8,715 nt of DNA from an uncultured bacterium (GCA_947088515.1 CAMUHA010000148.1:1-8715); one strand, 5' to 3'. Positions 1 through 6,193 are shown, counted from the stretch's first letter. Notes: generated from the sequence alone by a model not told the origin. A program made the numbers and translations.

Positions 1-498
1 GCGCAGAAAATTGATGAGATAATTTTTTCTATGGAGCTTTCCAGTGAAGCGCCGGGAGTTAACAATGACTGGCCTTCGGACATTACTTTTATGATAAATG
101 ATATTCTGGTTGGGGGGTGGACATCTCCTGGAGATTATGGAGATGTGAGGGGAATTTTTACACCGGACTGGTGGTTTACCAACTGGAACCAGTATGGGCT
201 TTTAAAGGTTCTGGTTATAAATCAGAAAGGAACCTTTATAGACGGATTAAAGATATCAGATATATCGACTGAATATTTCCGGTTTGATTATAAAAGTAAA
301 ATCCGTCTGCGGCTGGAGGTAAGAGAGGACGCGGTTCATATGGGAGGACTTACGCTGTTTGGTAGCGGATTTGGCAATTATGGGCAGGGAATTAAGGTGC
401 GCATCCGTTATAGTCCAATGAAGACAACATTCCATCAGGCAGCAAATGAAAGCAGTCATCAGGATGAAAGAGTAATTGACAACATAAACTGTTTGTGA
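1..498 (+). CDS. ArsR-type HTH transcriptional regulator, C-terminal part (5' truncated by window edge)
   Basis: Frame 1 is open from the first base (reading AQKIDEIIFSMELSSEAPG) to TGA at 496-498, so this is the last 165 residues of a longer protein. The ATG at 31 is internal. From memory of the family, Lachnospiraceae regulators of about 300 residues have an N-terminal winged-helix ArsR domain and a C-terminal beta-rich domain. That domain carries the blocks SEAPGV..DWPSD, WTSPGD.GD.RGI.TPDWW, NWNQYGLLK, GTFIDGLKISD and GGLT.FG.GFGNY, all present here. The DNA-binding half lies outside the window. The C-terminal domain looks like a carbohydrate or ligand sensor and such regulators often sit near sugar-uptake genes; that role is inference. 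The last 25 or so residues after RYSP are hydrophilic and look like a variable tail. A strong terminator lies about 100 bases downstream. Confidence 0.75.
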   Translation, partial: AQKIDEIIFSMELSSEAPGVNNDWPSDITFMINDILVGGWTSPGDYGDVRGIFTPDWWFTNWNQYGLLKVLVINQKGTFIDGLKISDISTEYFRFDYKSKIRLRLEVREDAVHMGGLTLFGSGFGNYGQGIKVRIRYSPMKTTFHQAANESSHQDERVIDNINCL

Positions 499-596
499 TA
501 GTCTGACATTATATTTTGATATAGCGGGCGGGAGTTTTCGGGCTTATTGTCTGGAGAAATCAACAAGAACATGAAAAAGTCAGATTACGACAATCA

Positions 597-632
597 GGCC
601 ACCTTCTGTCGTTAAATAGAAGGTGGCCTTTT
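597..632 (+). terminator. Rho-independent terminator or attenuator before metG
   Basis: Perfect 11-bp stem, GGCCACCTTCT (597-607) with AGAAGGTGGCC (618-628), a 10-nt loop and then TTTT (629-632). It can end the upstream regulator transcript. It lies only 22 bases before the metG ATG, which leaves no room for a promoter between it and the gene, so metG transcription either reads through it or is controlled by it. I found no T-box (TGGNACCGCG-like) or SAM riboswitch core in 499-596. Confidence 0.85.
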
Positions 633-654
633 CAGTCAACAGATGGAGGATTAT

Positions 655-2631
655 ATGAGCAAGGGGAAATATTATATCACAACAGCGATTGCTTATACTT
701 CGGGGAAACCCCATATCGGCAACAGTTATGAGATTGTGCTGGCCGACAGCATTGCAAGGTTTAAGAGAAAAGATGGGTATGATGTTTATTTTCAGACAGG
801 AACAGATGAACATGGACAGAAGATTGAATTAAAAGCAAAAGAGTCTGGCATCACACCCAAAGAATTTGTGGATAATGTGGCAGGGACAATTAAAAATTTA
901 TGGGACCTGATGGATACTTCCTATGACTATTTTATCCGTACCACCGACAAGGACCATGAGAAACAGGTACAGAAAATTTTTAAGAAGCTTTATGAACAGG
1001 GGGATATTTATAAAGGCGCATATGAAGGCTTGTACTGTACGCCTTGCGAGTCTTTCTGGACAGAATCCCAGCTTGTGGACGGCAAATGTCCCGACTGTGG
1101 CAGGGAAGTAAAACCTGCCAAAGAAGAAGCTTATTTTTTCAGAATGAGCAAGTATGCAAACAGGCTGATTGAACATATCAACACACATCCGCAGTTTATA
1201 CAGCCTGTATCCCGTAAGAATGAGATGATGAATAATTTCCTTTTGCCGGGTTTGCAGGATTTGTGTGTTTCAAGAACTTCCTTTAAGTGGGGAATTCCGG
1301 TGGATTTTGATGATAAGCATGTAATTTATGTGTGGCTGGATGCGCTGACGAATTATATTACAGGCATTGGCTATAACTGTGAAGGGGAAAGCGCCAGCCA
1401 GTATCACAGGCTCTGGCCGGCGGACCTGCATCTAATAGGTAAGGATATTATCCGCTTCCACACAATTTACTGGCCTATCTTTCTGATGGCGCTGGGAGAG
1501 CCGCTGCCAAAGCAGATATTTGGACATCCATGGCTTTTGCAAGGTGACGGTAAGATGAGTAAATCCAAGGGAAATGTGATTTATGCCGATGACCTTGTGC
1601 GCTTCTTTGGAGTTGATGCAGTGCGTTATTTTGTGCTCCATGAAATGCCTTTTGAAAATGATGGAACGATTTCCTGGGAGCTGTTGGTGGAGAGAATTAA
1701 TTCCGACCTTGCCAATACACTGGGAAATTTGGTAAACAGGACTATTTCTATGAGCAATAAATACTTTGGCGGCATTGTGGCAGATAAAGGCTGCCTGGAA
1801 GGGGTGGATGAGGAATTAAAGGCTGTGGCAACAGCAGCTTACAGTAAAGTGGCGGTTAAAATGGAAGAACTCCGGGTGGCGGATGCGCTTACAGAAATTT
1901 TTGTACTGTTTAAACGCTGTAATAAATATATTGATGAGACGGAGCCATGGGTACTTGCCAAAGATGAAGCAAAAAAAGACCGTCTTTCTACTGTGCTGTA
2001 TAATCTGGTAGAGGGAATTTTGATTGGCGCATCCTTACTGGAGCCTTTTATGCCTGGCACTGCAAAAAAAATTGCAGAGCAGCTTCACACGCAAATCAGG
2101 GGCTTTGACCAGTTGGGAGCTTTCGGGCTGTATCCTTCAGGAAATAAAGTGACAGAAAAGCCGGAGATTCTTTTTGCGCGTCTGGATGTAAAAGAAGTGG
2201 TGGAAAAAGCGGAAGCCATGTTTGCCGCCAGAAAAGCAGAGCAGGAAGTGGCGGATGAAGGGATGGAAAAAACGGAAGAAAATGTGATTGACATAGAAGC
2301 CAAAGCGGAAATCACATATGAACTGTTTGATAAAATGCAGTTTCAGGTAGGCGAGATCATTGCCTGTGAGGAAGTGCCAAAGTCGAAGAAACTGCTCTGC
2401 TCTAAAGTACGGATTGGCAGCCAGATAAAGCAGATAGTATCGGGAATTAAGCAGTATTACAGCCCGGAAGAGATGGTAGGGAAAAAGGTAATGGCGCTGG
2501 TGAATTTAAAACCGGCCCGTTTAGCTGGGGTGCTTTCAGAGGGAATGCTGCTGTGCGCAGAAGATTCGGAAGGAAATTTAGCGCTTCTTACGCCGGAAAA
2601 AGATATGCCGGCAGGAGCGGAAATATGCTAA
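655..2631 (+). CDS. metG: Methionine--tRNA ligase (MetRS) with C-terminal tRNA-binding domain
   Basis: Cytoplasmic class I aminoacyl-tRNA synthetase that charges tRNA-Met, 658 residues. Visible in order: the ATP-binding signature in the HIGH position, here HIGN (residues 20-23) after ITTAIAYTSGKP; TGTDEHGQKI (48-57); a CP-domain zinc knuckle with CTPC and CPDC (Cys128, 131, 145, 148); the KMSKS loop (300-304) in GKMSKSKGNV; a helical anticodon-binding domain (about 350-480); a Lys/Glu-rich linker (about 512-555); and an EMAPII/Trbp111-like tRNA-binding OB-fold (about 556-658), which in this family also supports dimerisation. The start is ATG 655, because the in-frame ATG at 643 overlaps the GGAGG ribosome binding site (645-649), which is spaced 5 bases from ATG 655. 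Length and domain order are normal for Gram-positive MetRS. A terminator-like hairpin lies just upstream and a second terminator just downstream, so metG is probably its own transcription unit. Confidence 0.97.
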   Translation: MSKGKYYITTAIAYTSGKPHIGNSYEIVLADSIARFKRKDGYDVYFQTGTDEHGQKIELKAKESGITPKEFVDNVAGTIKNLWDLMDTSYDYFIRTTDKDHEKQVQKIFKKLYEQGDIYKGAYEGLYCTPCESFWTESQLVDGKCPDCGREVKPAKEEAYFFRMSKYANRLIEHINTHPQFIQPVSRKNEMMNNFLLPGLQDLCVSRTSFKWGIPVDFDDKHVIYVWLDALTNYITGIGYNCEGESASQYHRLWPADLHLIGKDIIRFHTIYWPIFLMALGEPLPKQIFGHPWLLQGDGKMSKSKGNVIYADDLVRFFGVDAVRYFVLHEMPFENDGTISWELLVERINSDLANTLGNLVNRTISMSNKYFGGIVADKGCLEGVDEELKAVATAAYSKVAVKMEELRVADALTEIFVLFKRCNKYIDETEPWVLAKDEAKKDRLSTVLYNLVEGILIGASLLEPFMPGTAKKIAEQLHTQIRGFDQLGAFGLYPSGNKVTEKPEILFARLDVKEVVEKAEAMFAARKAEQEVADEGMEKTEENVIDIEAKAEITYELFDKMQFQVGEIIACEEVPKSKKLLCSKVRIGSQIKQIVSGIKQYYSPEEMVGKKVMALVNLKPARLAGVLSEGMLLCAEDSEGNLALLTPEKDMPAGAEIC

Positions 2632-2677
2632 TATATCTGCAATAACAAGTATATAAATTCACACAGGATAACTATGT

Positions 2678-2703
2678 CAGGCAACAGATAATTGCTTTGC
2701 CTG
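2678..2703 (+). other. Small hairpin between metG and its terminator
   Basis: CAGGCAA (2678-2684) and TTGCCTG (2697-2703) form a perfect 7-bp stem with a 12-nt loop. The following bases are A-rich and not a T-tract, so this is probably an accessory hairpin in the metG 3' region and not a terminator itself. Confidence 0.5.
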
Positions 2704-2710
2704 CCATAAA

Positions 2711-2750
2711 ATAAAAATTACCGGCCAAGTATTTGCGCCGGAATTTTTAT
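2711..2750 (+). terminator. Terminator after metG (possibly bidirectional)
   Basis: A 14-bp stem: ATAAAAATT (2711-2719), a bulged A (2720) and CCGGC (2721-2725) pair with GCCGG (2737-2741) and AATTTTTAT (2742-2750), around an 11-nt loop. The GC core with an A-rich 5' arm and a T-rich 3' arm is the usual intrinsic terminator form and would work on either strand. Confidence 0.8.
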
Positions 2751-2770
2751 CCTGTATGGTAAATGACAGG
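2751..2770 (+). other. Short hairpin in the hydrolase leader
   Basis: CCTGT (2751-2755) and ACAGG (2766-2770) can form a 5-bp stem 15 bases before the GGGAGG ribosome binding site. The left arm overlaps a 9-base segment, TTATCCTGT (2747-2755), that is also complementary to ACAGGATAA (2663-2671), so alternative folds are possible. Confidence 0.3.
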
Positions 2771-2796
2771 TATCGGGGATAAATTGGGAGGTTACA

Positions 2797-3741
2797 ATGG
2801 TAAAAAAAGAAGAGTTTACGTTTGATTCCAGAGATGGGAAGTCAAAAATCCATGCCGTCAGATGGGTACCGGAAGGAAAAGTAGTTTGTATTTTGCAGGT
2901 AATCCATGGTATGGCGGAATATATTGAACGATATGAAGCACTGGCCCGGTATATGGCAGAAAAAGGGGTGCTGGTGACTGGTGATGACCACCTGGGACAT
3001 GGAAAAAGTGTGGGGAAGGATGACACATACGGGTATTTCTGCGAGCAGGATCCGGCGACTGTGGTGGTCCGGGATGTACACCGTCTAAAGAAAATGACGC
3101 AGGAGGAATATCCAGGTGTGCCTTATGTGATATTGGGACACAGTATGGGGTCTTTTATTCTTCGGAATTACCTGTTCAGGTATGGAACGGGAATCCAGGG
3201 GGCAATTGTATGCGGAACTGGTTCCCAGATGGCAGCCTTAGTAAAAATAAGTCGGTTGGTGGCGGCTGTGCAGGGGATTTTTCTTGGACAAAAGCATAGA
3301 GCGGTGATGATAGATAAAATGGCGTTTGGCGCTTATAATAAAAAGATACCAAACGTCCGGACATCTTTTGACTGGCTTTGCACACAGGATAGTGTAGTGG
3401 ATGCTTATATACAGGATGAATTGTGTGGCTTTACCTTTACTGTTAACGGATTTCTAACGCTGTTTACTCTCATTGACCGTCTAAACCAGAAGGAAAATCT
3501 AAGAGCGATGCCGCGTGGCCTTCCTGTTCATTTTATTTCGGGAGATATGGACCCTGTAGGCAATTATGGAGAAGGAGTCAAAAAGGCATATGAAGATTTT
3601 GCAGGTGCGGGTATGGAACGGATTACATTAAAGCTTTATCCCGGCGGCAGACATGAGCTTCTCAATGAAAAAAATAAATATCAGGTTTATGACGATATTT
3701 ATCCATGGATTATGGAAAGGGTAAAAGAATATCAGCTATAA
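2797..3741 (+). CDS. Alpha/beta hydrolase, serine aminopeptidase S33 / monoacylglycerol lipase-like
   Basis: A 314-residue single-domain hydrolase with no signal peptide, so probably cytoplasmic. It shows the elements of the S33 'lysophospholipase / monoglyceride lipase' group: the oxyanion-hole HG in IHGMAE (36-41), the D.LGHGKS segment (64-71), the nucleophile elbow GHSMG with Ser116, a lid or cap segment (about 140-240), the acid in SGDMDPVG (Asp252 most likely), and the catalytic His286 in YPGGRHELLNE. The triad is complete, so it should be active on an ester or acyl substrate. The substrate cannot be read from the sequence; monoacylglycerol or lysophospholipid is a family guess. The start is supported by GGGAGG (2786-2791), 5 bases from ATG. 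It lies between the metG terminator and a repeat array, so it looks monocistronic or weakly linked to the small secreted-protein gene downstream. Confidence 0.9.
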   Translation: MVKKEEFTFDSRDGKSKIHAVRWVPEGKVVCILQVIHGMAEYIERYEALARYMAEKGVLVTGDDHLGHGKSVGKDDTYGYFCEQDPATVVVRDVHRLKKMTQEEYPGVPYVILGHSMGSFILRNYLFRYGTGIQGAIVCGTGSQMAALVKISRLVAAVQGIFLGQKHRAVMIDKMAFGAYNKKIPNVRTSFDWLCTQDSVVDAYIQDELCGFTFTVNGFLTLFTLIDRLNQKENLRAMPRGLPVHFISGDMDPVGNYGEGVKKAYEDFAGAGMERITLKLYPGGRHELLNEKNKYQVYDDIYPWIMERVKEYQL

Positions 3742-3755
3742 AAATGGCGGAACCT

Positions 3756-3880
3756 GTATGACAGGCGAAACCGCTGGCATGTGAGCGTATAGATGCAGTA
3801 TCACAGGCAGATTTATGATATGTGTGGGCATATAGGTGCAGTATCACAAGCGCTGCTTGTGATATGTGGGAGTATAAAGA
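3756..3880 (+). repeat. Imperfect tandem repeat, three units of about 43 bp, with palindromic core
   Basis: Units begin near 3756 (degenerate), 3798 and 3841, a period of 42-43 bases. Each starts GTATSACARGC and ends ATGTG..GC.TATA..TG or close to it. The third unit holds a perfect inverted repeat, TATCACAAGC (3842-3851), loop GCT, then GCTTGTGATA (3855-3864). In the second unit only the outer TATCA/TGATA pairs remain (3799-3803 with 3816-3820). The first unit has a different hairpin, CCTGT/ACAGG (3753-3757 with 3761-3765), nested in GCGG/CCGC. The end of the third unit supplies the Shine-Dalgarno GGGAG (3868-3872) and runs into the ATG of the next gene. It is not a CRISPR: the units abut with no unique spacers. 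Confidence 0.75.
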
Positions 3881-4407
3881 TGAAAAGAAAAATTTTAATT
3901 TGGCTGTCTGTGCTTTGCGCGGTAATACTGCTGTTTCCAGGAGCAGGATATGCAAAAGAAACAGAAAGCGCTAGCAAAGATGCGGCAGATATAATCGGGC
4001 AGGTTAAACAGCAGCTGGCAGCAGTATTTGAAAATGTGGACAAAGAAACGGCAGAGGAAGTTTTTTCCTTTTTAAAACAAAAGGTACAAGGGGAAACTTT
4101 ATATACGGAAGAAGGGCTGCTTGCCGCTATTAATGAAGGAACAGAAAAGTTTGGCGTGGAGATTGATAAAGCGGATGCTCAAAAACTGGTGGAGACAATG
4201 GAAAAGCTTGAGGATATGGGATTTTCTGCAGAATATCTGATAGACAAAACCCAAAGTCTGTACCAGCAATATGGGGCAGGCTTTGTGGAACATGTAGACG
4301 AGGTGGTAACCGGAGCCGTAAAAGAGGCGGCATCCAATGCGGTAAGCAGTTTTTTTAATAATTTAAAAAATTCTGTCAAAGGTTTTTTTGATAACTTATT
4401 TTCATAA
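3880..4407 (+). CDS. Small exported helical protein of unknown function
   Basis: A 175-residue protein. The N-terminus MKRKILIWLSVLC followed by AVILLFPGAGYA is a classical Sec signal peptide (positive n-region, hydrophobic core, likely cleavage after Ala25 before KE), giving a mature protein of about 150 residues outside the membrane. I see no lipobox and no LPXTG motif. The mature part is Lys/Glu/Ala-rich and predicted helical. It has two segments of similar style, about 50-85 and 95-135, and ends in an amphipathic helix with paired Phe residues (SSFFNNLKNSVKGFFDNLF). The segment KADAQKLVETMEKLEDMGF..EYLIDKTQSLYQQY faintly resembles the C-terminal helical part of DUF1002-type exported proteins; this is weak. 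ATG 3880 is chosen over the in-frame ATG at 3793 because it has GGGAG 7 bases upstream and starts the signal peptide, whereas the longer reading runs through the repeat array. Confidence 0.8.
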   Translation: MKRKILIWLSVLCAVILLFPGAGYAKETESASKDAADIIGQVKQQLAAVFENVDKETAEEVFSFLKQKVQGETLYTEEGLLAAINEGTEKFGVEIDKADAQKLVETMEKLEDMGFSAEYLIDKTQSLYQQYGAGFVEHVDEVVTGAVKEAASNAVSSFFNNLKNSVKGFFDNLFS

Positions 4408-4430
4408 ACAGGTCAGATAAAAGAATAAAA

Positions 4431-4467
4431 TGTGTATGTCCTTGCAAATAATAGTATGACATGCACA
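4431..4467 (+). other. 10-bp inverted repeat in the ldhA upstream region
   Basis: TGTGTATGTC (4431-4440) pairs with GACATGCACA (4458-4467) over 10 positions with one G-T wobble, around a 17-base loop. No T-tract follows, so it is either a weak hairpin ending the secreted-protein transcript or an operator for ldhA. Confidence 0.4.
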
Positions 4468-4491
4468 AATTGTAGATTAAGGGAGAATGTC

Positions 4492-4514
4492 CTGTGAAAA
4501 TAAGTTTTCCACAG
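4492..4514 (+). promoter_or_regulatory. Rex-like inverted repeat upstream of ldhA
   Basis: CTGTGAAAA (4492-4500), spacer TAAG, then TTTTCCACAG (4505-4514) form a nearly perfect 9-bp inverted repeat with a single extra C (4509). The half-sites TGTGAAA and TTTTC.ACA resemble the redox repressor Rex operator (TTGTGAA...TTCACAA), which commonly controls NADH-consuming fermentation genes such as lactate dehydrogenase. The extra bases between the half-sites make the match imperfect, so the assignment is tentative. Confidence 0.35.
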
Positions 4515-4569
4515 ACAAATTTATGCTTTAGCTTCAGTTTATGGGCAAAGCAGAAATGGAGGATGTTAT

Positions 4570-5562
4570 ATGAAAATTGCATTTTACGGAACAAAGCCAT
4601 ATGATAAAGTATGGTTTGAACCAATGGGAAAGGAATATGGTTTTGATATTCATTTTATAGAAAGCTCCTGTAACATGGAGACGGTGTTTATGGCTAAAGG
4701 ATATGATGCGATCTGCATTTTTGTAAATGATTATGTAAATGCTGAAATGATAGATATTCTTTATGAAATGAATGTTAAAGCTATTTTGCTGCGCAGCGCT
4801 GGCTTTAACAATGTGGATGTGAAGGCTGCGGAGGATAAAATTGTTATACTGCGCGTTCCAAGTTATTCACCGGAAGCAGTGGCGGAGTTTTCCATGGCGA
4901 TGCTGCTTACAGTAAACAGGTTGACTCATAAGGCCTACAATAGAACAAGGGATTTTAATATGAGCCTAAACGGGTTAATGGGAGTGGATTTGAATGAAAA
5001 AACAGCGGGCGTTATTGGTACAGGAAAAATCGGACAGTCAATGATACGGATATTAAACGGTTTTCAGATGCACGTCCTTTGCTATGACCCTTTTCCGATT
5101 GAAGGACTGGACGCTGAGTATGTATCACTGGAAGAACTGTTTAAAAATTCTGATGTTATTTCACTTCACTGTCCTTTAACCTCAGATACACGCCATATTA
5201 TTAATAAAGAATCCATTGCCCTTATGAAGAAGGGCGTTTATCTGGTAAACACTTCAAGAGGCGGACTGATTGATACAGATGCCCTGATAGATGGAATGTT
5301 GGAAGGCAGGTTCGGAGGGGTTGGACTGGATGTGTATGAGGAAGAGGAAGGCGTTTTTTATGAAGACCGGTCAAACGATATTATTACTGATGATAATCTG
5401 GCACGGCTGATGACTTTCCCGAATGTACTTGTCACCTCCCATATGGGATTTTTTACCAAAGAAGCAATGCAGGCGATTGCCCAGGTCACGCTGGAAAATG
5501 CGTATGCGCTGGAAAACGGGCTGCCGCTTGTTAACCAGGTAGGCAAAGAAATGGTTTCTTAA
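4570..5562 (+). CDS. ldhA: Fermentative D-lactate dehydrogenase (D-2-hydroxyacid dehydrogenase family)
   Basis: A 330-residue cytoplasmic NADH-dependent enzyme that reduces pyruvate to D-lactate and regenerates NAD+. Family marks: substrate-side RSAGFNN (Arg75); Rossmann motif GTGKIG (150-155) followed by the acidic Asp173 in YDP that prefers NADH over NADPH; LHCPLT (199-204); catalytic Arg230 in NTSRGGLID; Glu257 in GLDVYEEE; and catalytic His291 in TSHMGFFT. The block FYEDRSNDIITDD (263-275) is like that of enterobacterial LdhA and separates it from glycerate or phosphoglycerate dehydrogenases. Full length, all catalytic residues present. GGAGG (4558-4562) sits 7 bases before ATG. The long spacer on either side suggests a monocistronic gene. 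A Rex-like palindrome upstream would fit redox control. A 2-hydroxyisocaproate dehydrogenase is the main alternative. Confidence 0.88.
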   Translation: MKIAFYGTKPYDKVWFEPMGKEYGFDIHFIESSCNMETVFMAKGYDAICIFVNDYVNAEMIDILYEMNVKAILLRSAGFNNVDVKAAEDKIVILRVPSYSPEAVAEFSMAMLLTVNRLTHKAYNRTRDFNMSLNGLMGVDLNEKTAGVIGTGKIGQSMIRILNGFQMHVLCYDPFPIEGLDAEYVSLEELFKNSDVISLHCPLTSDTRHIINKESIALMKKGVYLVNTSRGGLIDTDALIDGMLEGRFGGVGLDVYEEEEGVFYEDRSNDIITDDNLARLMTFPNVLVTSHMGFFTKEAMQAIAQVTLENAYALENGLPLVNQVGKEMVS

Positions 5563-5565
5563 TAC

Positions 5566-5603
5566 TGGACGCTGCAAAAGCATTGCGCTATAATACTATT
5601 ATA
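5566..5603 (+). promoter_or_regulatory. Possible promoter with palindromic -10 region
   Basis: TGGACG (5566-5571, 4 of 6 to the -35 consensus), a 17-base spacer and a perfect TATAAT (5589-5594). The -10 is the left half of a perfect palindrome, TATAATA-C-TATTATA (5589-5603). It begins 4 bases after the ldhA stop. It is weaker than the promoter at 5638-5666, and the AT-rich palindrome could be an operator or chance. Confidence 0.35.
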
Positions 5604-5637
5604 CAGTTAAAAATCATTATTTATAAATACCCCTTAA

Positions 5638-5666
5638 TTGTAAAATGGTGATTTATCTGTTATAAT
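5638..5666 (+). promoter_or_regulatory. Sigma-A promoter with extended -10 for the GNAT gene
   Basis: TTGTAA (-35, 5638-5643), a 17-base spacer, and TGT-TATAAT (extended -10, 5658-5666) with a perfect -10 hexamer. A start near 5673 would give a leader of about 25 bases carrying AAGGG (5686-5690) before ATG 5699. This probably drives the GNAT, HD-GYP and DUF624 genes together. Confidence 0.75.
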
Positions 5667-5698
5667 TATGTATTAACGATATTCGAAGGGATAAAGCA

Positions 5699-6193
5699 AT
5701 GGATGAAGAATTACCTTATGAGATACGTTTTGCTGCCCAGGACGAATGGGAAGAAGCCATGGGACTGGCATGGAAAACTTTTTTAGAGTTTGAAGGGGAT
5801 ATCTATACAATGGAGGGGGTCAGGAGCTTTGAGGATTTTATAACGGATTCCGGCCTCAAGCGGATGTTTCTTATGGGCGTTTATCAGATGATGACTGCTT
5901 ACGACCATGGCAGGATGGTGGGCATGATTACCCTGCGGAATGAGGTGCACATCTCCCTCCTTTTTGTGGATAAAAATTATCACAGACATGGCATTGGAAG
6001 AGCCCTTATTATGAAAATGGCCAGCTATGTAAAGGATGAACTTGGAAAACAACGGCTGACGGTTAATGCCTCGCCTTATGGGGTTGCGTTTTACCATCAG
6101 ATTGGGTTTAAGGACCTGGGGCCGGAAAAAAAGCAGGATGGGATAATATATACCCCTATGGCGTATGATTTCCCGGAAGGGATGGCTGAGTGA
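5699..6193 (+). CDS. GNAT family N-acetyltransferase
   Basis: A 164-residue cytoplasmic protein with the GCN5-related acetyltransferase fold. Motif A is clear: ISLLFVDKNYHRHGIGRALI (85-104), where RHGIGR (96-101) is the acetyl-CoA pyrophosphate loop. The C-terminal NASPYGVAFYHQIGFKDLG (123-141) is the usual motif B with the late Tyr132 that often acts as a general acid. The substrate is not readable; small-molecule amines, amino acids and protein N-termini are all possible. The start at ATG 5699 has AAGGG 8 bases upstream. It is the first gene behind a strong promoter, and the next gene starts 67 bases after its stop with no terminator between, so co-transcription with the HD-GYP gene is likely. 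Confidence 0.88.
   Translation: MDEELPYEIRFAAQDEWEEAMGLAWKTFLEFEGDIYTMEGVRSFEDFITDSGLKRMFLMGVYQMMTAYDHGRMVGMITLRNEVHISLLFVDKNYHRHGIGRALIMKMASYVKDELGKQRLTVNASPYGVAFYHQIGFKDLGPEKKQDGIIYTPMAYDFPEGMAE

Noticed and set aside
501..585. Long-range complement GTCTGAC (501-507) with GTCAGAT (579-585) as a structured leader RNA
   Set aside because: Seven pairs including a wobble over 70 bases is weak and no known riboswitch core lies between them.
643..654. Longer metG start at ATG 643
   Set aside because: The GGAGG ribosome binding site (645-649) lies inside this extension and is well placed for ATG 655.
2802..2808. A7 run near the hydrolase start as a phase-variable tract
   Set aside because: Seven A residues encoding Lys-Lys is ordinary in this base composition, and the reading frame is intact.
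2718..3081. Minus-strand ORFs opposite the hydrolase, and similar ones opposite metG, ldhA and HD-GYP
   Set aside because: They lie fully within well-supported + strand genes, lack ribosome binding sites and have no recognisable domains.
3793..3879. 29-residue N-terminal extension of the secreted protein
   Set aside because: It reads through the tandem repeat, has no ribosome binding site of its own, and would bury the signal peptide.
3756..3880. CRISPR array
   Set aside because: The units abut with no unique spacers, they diverge, and there are no cas genes.
4505..4513. TTTTCCACA as a DnaA box
   Set aside because: It is a single site with a mismatch to TTATCCACA, with no cluster and no origin-like context. 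It is better explained as half of the inverted repeat.
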